Positions 60,600-64,000 of a stretch of DNA of 64,000 bases are shown piece after piece. This DNA is from Clostridia bacterium (lineage in GTDB: Bacteria; Bacillota; Clostridia; Christensenellales; Borkfalkiaceae): NCBI GenBank assembly GCA_017886545.1, contig JAGHJS010000088.1:1-64000 (forward strand). Direction: 5' to 3'. Both the position numbers and the translations under genes were made by a program. A model generated the notes under the pieces. It worked only from the letters and a program-made list of their open reading frames with translations, was not told the DNA's origin and searched no databases. Position 1 is the stretch's first letter. Each line of letters begins with the position of its first letter.

Positions 60600-62108
60600 A
60601 TGGAGCTGAACGACTGGCTGAAACTCAAGAGCGGGACGGACGTCCGCGGCGTGGCGCTGGAAGGCGTGGAAGGCGAACACATCGACCTCACCGACGAGGC
60701 GGTGGAAGGCATCGTCAGGGCGCTTGTTTACATGCTCGCGGAAAAACTCGGGAAAACGAAGCTGACCATCGCCGTCGGGCACGATTCGCGCCTGTCGGCG
60801 GGGCGCATCTGCGCGGCGGCGGCAAAGGCGATCACCGAAAGCGGGTGCGACGCGCTGCTGACGGGGCTCTCCTCCACGCCGAGCATGTTCATGCTCTTGC
60901 AGGAAAAGGACGCGCCCGCCGACGCTTCGATCATGATCACGGCGAGCCACCTGCCCTACAACAAGAACGGGCTGAAATTTTTCCTCCCCTCGGGCGGGTT
61001 CGAAGGCAAGGACGTCACCGCCCTGCTCACCCTCGCCGCCGAAGGGAAGGCGCTCACGGGCAAGGGCAGCGTGCGCGAAACGGACTACATCGGGCGTTAC
61101 AGCGAAAACCTCGTTGCGTTCGTGCGCGAAAAGACGGGCGAGGAAACGCCGCTCGCAGGCAAAAAGATCGTCGTCGACGCGGGCAACGGCGCGGGCGGGT
61201 TCTACGTCGAAAAGGTCTTAAAGCCGCTGGGCGCGGACACCGCGGGCAGCCAGTTTTTAGACCCCGACGGCAGATTCCCCAACCACATCCCCAACCCCGA
61301 GAATAAGGAGGCGATGCGCTCCGTATGCGAGGCGGTGCAGCGCGCGCATGCGGATTTCGGCATCATCTTCGATACGGACGTCGACCGTGCCGGCGCGGTG
61401 GATAAAAACGGCGAAGAGATCAACCGCAACCGCCTTATCGCGCTCATCGCCGCCATCCTGCTCGAAGAGCACCCCGGCGCGACCATCGTGACGGACTCCG
61501 TCACGTCCGACGGGCTGGCGCAGTTCATCGCGGCGCACGGCGGAAAGCACTGCCGCTACAAGCGCGGGTATAAAAACGTGATCGACAAGGCGAAAGAGCT
61601 GTGCGCGGCGGGACAATACGCGCCCATCGGCATCGAAACGAGCGGGCACGCGGCCCTCGAAGAGAACTATTTCCTCGACGACGGCGCCTACCTTGTGACG
61701 CGCATCCTCATCACCGTCGCAAAGCTCGCGAAGGAGGGCAGGAGCGTTTCCGACCTCATCGCGGACCTGCCCGAACCCGCCGAAGCGGCGGAGGCGCGGC
61801 TGACCTTTACCGCGGGCGCGGACTTCAAAACGCTGGGGAATGCCGCTATCGAAGAGCTGAAAGCGTATGTTCCGACGGCGGAGGGGCTTTCGCTCGCGCC
61901 CGACAACTTCGAGGGCGTGCGCATCAACTTCGACAAGGACCATGGCGACGGCTGGGCACTGGTGCGCATGAGCCTGCACGAGCCGATCATGCCCATCAAC
62001 ATCGAGAGCAACACGGCGGGCGGCAACGCGAAGATCGCGGCGGCGCTGTATGCGTTTTTGAAGAGATACCCCTTCCTCGTGACGGCGAACCTCGAAAAAT
62101 ATCTGTAA
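60600..62108 (+). CDS. Phosphoglucomutase/phosphomannomutase
   Basis: Alpha-D-phosphohexomutase, 502 residues, interconverting hexose 1- and 6-phosphates. Phosphoserine loop ITASHLPYNKNGLKFF (Ser near residue 116), metal loop FDTDVDRAGAVD (near 258), sugar-binding loop IGIETSGHAALEENYFLDDGAY (near 345) and the C-terminal phosphate-binding RMSLHEPIMPINIESNT (near 460). GVRINFDKDHGDGWALVR shows a domain-4 fold as in PGM/PMM. Whether glucose or mannose phosphate is preferred cannot be read; the neighbouring alpha-mannosidase locus is far away. GGAGGGA precedes the ATG. Confidence 0.93.
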   Translation: MELNDWLKLKSGTDVRGVALEGVEGEHIDLTDEAVEGIVRALVYMLAEKLGKTKLTIAVGHDSRLSAGRICAAAAKAITESGCDALLTGLSSTPSMFMLLQEKDAPADASIMITASHLPYNKNGLKFFLPSGGFEGKDVTALLTLAAEGKALTGKGSVRETDYIGRYSENLVAFVREKTGEETPLAGKKIVVDAGNGAGGFYVEKVLKPLGADTAGSQFLDPDGRFPNHIPNPENKEAMRSVCEAVQRAHADFGIIFDTDVDRAGAVDKNGEEINRNRLIALIAAILLEEHPGATIVTDSVTSDGLAQFIAAHGGKHCRYKRGYKNVIDKAKELCAAGQYAPIGIETSGHAALEENYFLDDGAYLVTRILITVAKLAKEGRSVSDLIADLPEPAEAAEARLTFTAGADFKTLGNAAIEELKAYVPTAEGLSLAPDNFEGVRINFDKDHGDGWALVRMSLHEPIMPINIESNTAGGNAKIAAALYAFLKRYPFLVTANLEKYL

Positions 62109-62148
62109 GCCCTCCCCTTTCGCGGAGGCGGACGAAAACGGAAAACTG

Positions 62149-62180
62149 CCGCGCGGCGCGGGTGCGCCCGCGCCGCGCGG
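62149..62180. terminator. GC hairpin between the mutase and transketolase genes
   Basis: A 14-bp stem (62149-62162 with 62167-62180, loop TGCG). No T-run follows on the plus strand, so it may only weaken read-through or protect a processed end. Confidence 0.45.
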
Positions 62181-62219
62181 AACAAACATAAAAATTTATA
62201 GTTCAAGGAGAATGATACA

Positions 62220-64000
62220 ATGAACGACGTACGGCAGGAAACGGTAAACGCGATCCGCGTGCTCTCTGCGGAAGCGATCCAGAAGGCGAACTCGGGGCAT
62301 CCCGGGCTGCCCTTGGGCAGCGCGCCCATCGGGTACACCATCTTCGCGGACTTTTTGAAGTTCAACCCGAAGGACCCGAAGTGGGACGACAGAGACCGTT
62401 TCATCCTCTCCGCGGGGCACGGCTCCATGCTCAACTACTCGCTTTTGTACCTCTTCGGGTATGACATCTCCAAAGAGGACATGATGAACTTCCGCCAGCT
62501 CGGGTACAAAACGCCCGGGCACCCCGAATACGGCCACACGCCCGGCATCGAAACGACGACCGGCCCGCTCGGGCAGGGCATCGCGAACGCCGTCGGCATG
62601 GCGGTCGCCGAGGCGCACCTCGCCGCCACCTTCAACCGCGAGGGCTTCCCCATCGTCGACCATTACACCTATGCGCTGTGCGGCGACGGGTGCCTCGAAG
62701 AGGGCATCTCGTACGAGGCCTGCTCCTTTGCGGGCACGCACAAGCTGGGCAAACTCATCCTCTTCTATGACGACAACGACATCACCATCGAGGGCAATAC
62801 CGACATCACCTTCAAAGAGGACGTGGCGATGCGCTTCAAGGCGCAGGGCTGGCAGGTGCTGAAGGTGGACGACGCGAACGATCTGGATTTGCTGCGCCGC
62901 ACCGTGCGCAAGGCGAAGGCGGATACCGAGCGCCCCTCGATCATCATCTGCAAAACGGTCATCGGCTACGGCTCGCCGCTCGCAGGCTCGCACGAGTGCC
63001 ACGGCGCGCCCCTCGGCACGGAGAACCTGCAAAAGCTGAAGGACAACCTCGGCTGGACGTGTGCGCCCTTCGAGATCCCCGAAGAGGTCGCGGCGCACTG
63101 CGCGGCGATCGCCAAAAAGGGCGTTTCCCGCCAGGGCAAGTGGAAGAGGATGTTCAAGGAATACGAGGCGAAATACCCCGACCTTGCGGCGAAGTACAAA
63201 CTGTTCATGAGCGGGGAGCTGCCCGACCTGAAGAACAACGCCTCCCTCTTCGAGTTCGCAAAACCCGACGCGACACGCAACACGAGCTTTGCCGTGCTCA
63301 ACAAGCTCGCCGACCTCATCCCCAACCTCATCGGCGGCTCGGCGGACCTCGCGCCCTCCAACAAGTCCAACATGAAAAAGCGCGGCGACTTCACCGCGGA
63401 GGATAAGAGCGGGTCGAACATGCACTTCGGCATCCGCGAGCACGCGATGGCGGCGATCACCAACGGCATGCAGCTGCACGGCGGGCTGAAATGCTACTGC
63501 TCCACCTTCTTTATCTTCTCCGACTATATGAAACACGCGATGCGCCTCTCCGCGCTCATGCACCAGCCCGTCATCTACATCCTGACGCACGACTCCATCG
63601 GCGTCGGCGAAGACGGCCCCACGCACGAACCCGTTGAACAGCTCATCGCGCTGCGCTCCATCCCCGGCATGAAGGTGTACCGCCCCGCCGACGGCAAAGA
63701 GACGACGGCGGCGTGGATCTCCGCGCTCGAAGGGAACGCGCCCACCTGTCTTGTCCTCACCCGCCAGAACCTGCCGCAGTACGAAAATTCGGGGCTGGCT
63801 GCGCTCAAGGGCGGCTATGTGCTTGCCGACAGCGAAAAGGAGACGCCCGACGTGCTGCTCATCGCCAGCGGTTCGGAAGTGGAACAGTGCATGCAGGCGA
63901 AGGATATTTTGAAAACGAAGGGCGTCGACGCGCGCGTCGTTTCCATGCCCTGCTTCGAGGAGTTCGAAAAACAGCCGCAGAGCTATAAGGACGAGGTGCT
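62220..64000 (+). CDS. tkt: Transketolase, cut by the window end
   Basis: Thiamine-diphosphate enzyme of the pentose phosphate pathway. About 593 residues are visible of an expected 650 or more; no stop occurs before 64000. The substrate channel SGHPGLPLGSAPIGY (near residue 25), GPLGQGIANAVGMAVAE (near 118), the cofactor/Mg motif CGDGCLEEGISYEA (near 155) ending at DDNDITIEG, the catalytic Glu in MHFGIREHAMAAITNGM (near 410) and THDSIGVGEDGPTHEPVEQL (near 460) are all clear. AAGGAG precedes the ATG. It could be read from the mutase promoter, 111 bases downstream of that gene. Confidence 0.96.
   Translation, partial: MNDVRQETVNAIRVLSAEAIQKANSGHPGLPLGSAPIGYTIFADFLKFNPKDPKWDDRDRFILSAGHGSMLNYSLLYLFGYDISKEDMMNFRQLGYKTPGHPEYGHTPGIETTTGPLGQGIANAVGMAVAEAHLAATFNREGFPIVDHYTYALCGDGCLEEGISYEACSFAGTHKLGKLILFYDDNDITIEGNTDITFKEDVAMRFKAQGWQVLKVDDANDLDLLRRTVRKAKADTERPSIIICKTVIGYGSPLAGSHECHGAPLGTENLQKLKDNLGWTCAPFEIPEEVAAHCAAIAKKGVSRQGKWKRMFKEYEAKYPDLAAKYKLFMSGELPDLKNNASLFEFAKPDATRNTSFAVLNKLADLIPNLIGGSADLAPSNKSNMKKRGDFTAEDKSGSNMHFGIREHAMAAITNGMQLHGGLKCYCSTFFIFSDYMKHAMRLSALMHQPVIYILTHDSIGVGEDGPTHEPVEQLIALRSIPGMKVYRPADGKETTAAWISALEGNAPTCLVLTRQNLPQYENSGLAALKGGYVLADSEKETPDVLLIASGSEVEQCMQAKDILKTKGVDARVVSMPCFEEFEKQPQSYKDEV

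Overview
The window looks like chromosomal DNA of a GC-rich, spore-forming member of the Bacillota (class Clostridia; a gut-type Christensenellales or Borkfalkia-like lineage is my guess from gene style, not shown). The evidence is a full set of endospore genes (spoIIGA, sigE, sigG, spoIIE, a gerA-type germinant receptor operon, ylmC), strong Shine-Dalgarno sites (GGAGG), sigma-A promoters with 17-bp spacers, and many lipoproteins with low-complexity or Ig-like architecture. No rRNA or tRNA genes were seen.

Layout. 1-6.6 kb: central metabolism and small enzymes (pgi, a TIM-barrel isomerase, an AraM-type glycerol-1-phosphate dehydrogenase, a hotdog thioesterase, an esterase, an aldo/keto reductase). 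6.9-12 kb: ylmC and two surface lipoproteins. 12.6-17 kb: a GH38 alpha-mannosidase and a 5'-truncated carbohydrate-binding-like ORF that abuts sigG in frame. 17-19.5 kb: spoIIGA-sigE and sigG. 19.9-24 kb: a leucine-rich-repeat lipoprotein with a structured leader, a GNAT-like protein and a VanW protein. 24.2-28.7 kb: recF, divergent from dnaA, then mnmG; dnaN and a DnaA-box cluster are absent. 29-31.5 kb: spoIIE. 31.6-39.2 kb: a tightly overlapping operon with two adenylate-forming ligases (one carrying an acyl carrier domain), a GPH-type transporter interrupted by an amber codon, two PlsC acyltransferases and an LRAT/phosphopantetheinyl-transferase fusion, preceded by a perfect Spo0A box. 39.4-41.1 kb: small accessory genes. 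41.5-45.4 kb: gerAA-gerAB-gerAC. 45.6-56.4 kb: a ROK regulator flanked by lipoprotein genes whose promoters share an AT-rich operator-like motif with the regulator's own promoter. 56.6-57.1 kb: a probable non-coding RNA. 57.3-64 kb: proS, degV, a phosphohexomutase and transketolase, which runs off the end.

Two things stand out. (1) A non-coding repeat family (positions 1-215, 28654-28969, and two tandem copies in 59145-59468) has hairpins whose arm sequences differ between copies while pairing and loop motifs are kept, which is direct covariation evidence for a structured nucleic acid. In both cases where the upstream gene is visible, the element starts at or inside its stop codon region, in the sense direction. 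(2) The 31.6-39.2 kb acyl-activation cluster contains two ligases with complementary defects (one has a degenerate ATP loop but the C-terminal subdomain and carrier domain; the other has an intact ATP loop but no C-terminal subdomain), with an LRAT-PPTase fusion as the last gene. I infer a Spo0A-linked pathway that makes or modifies an acyl lipid.
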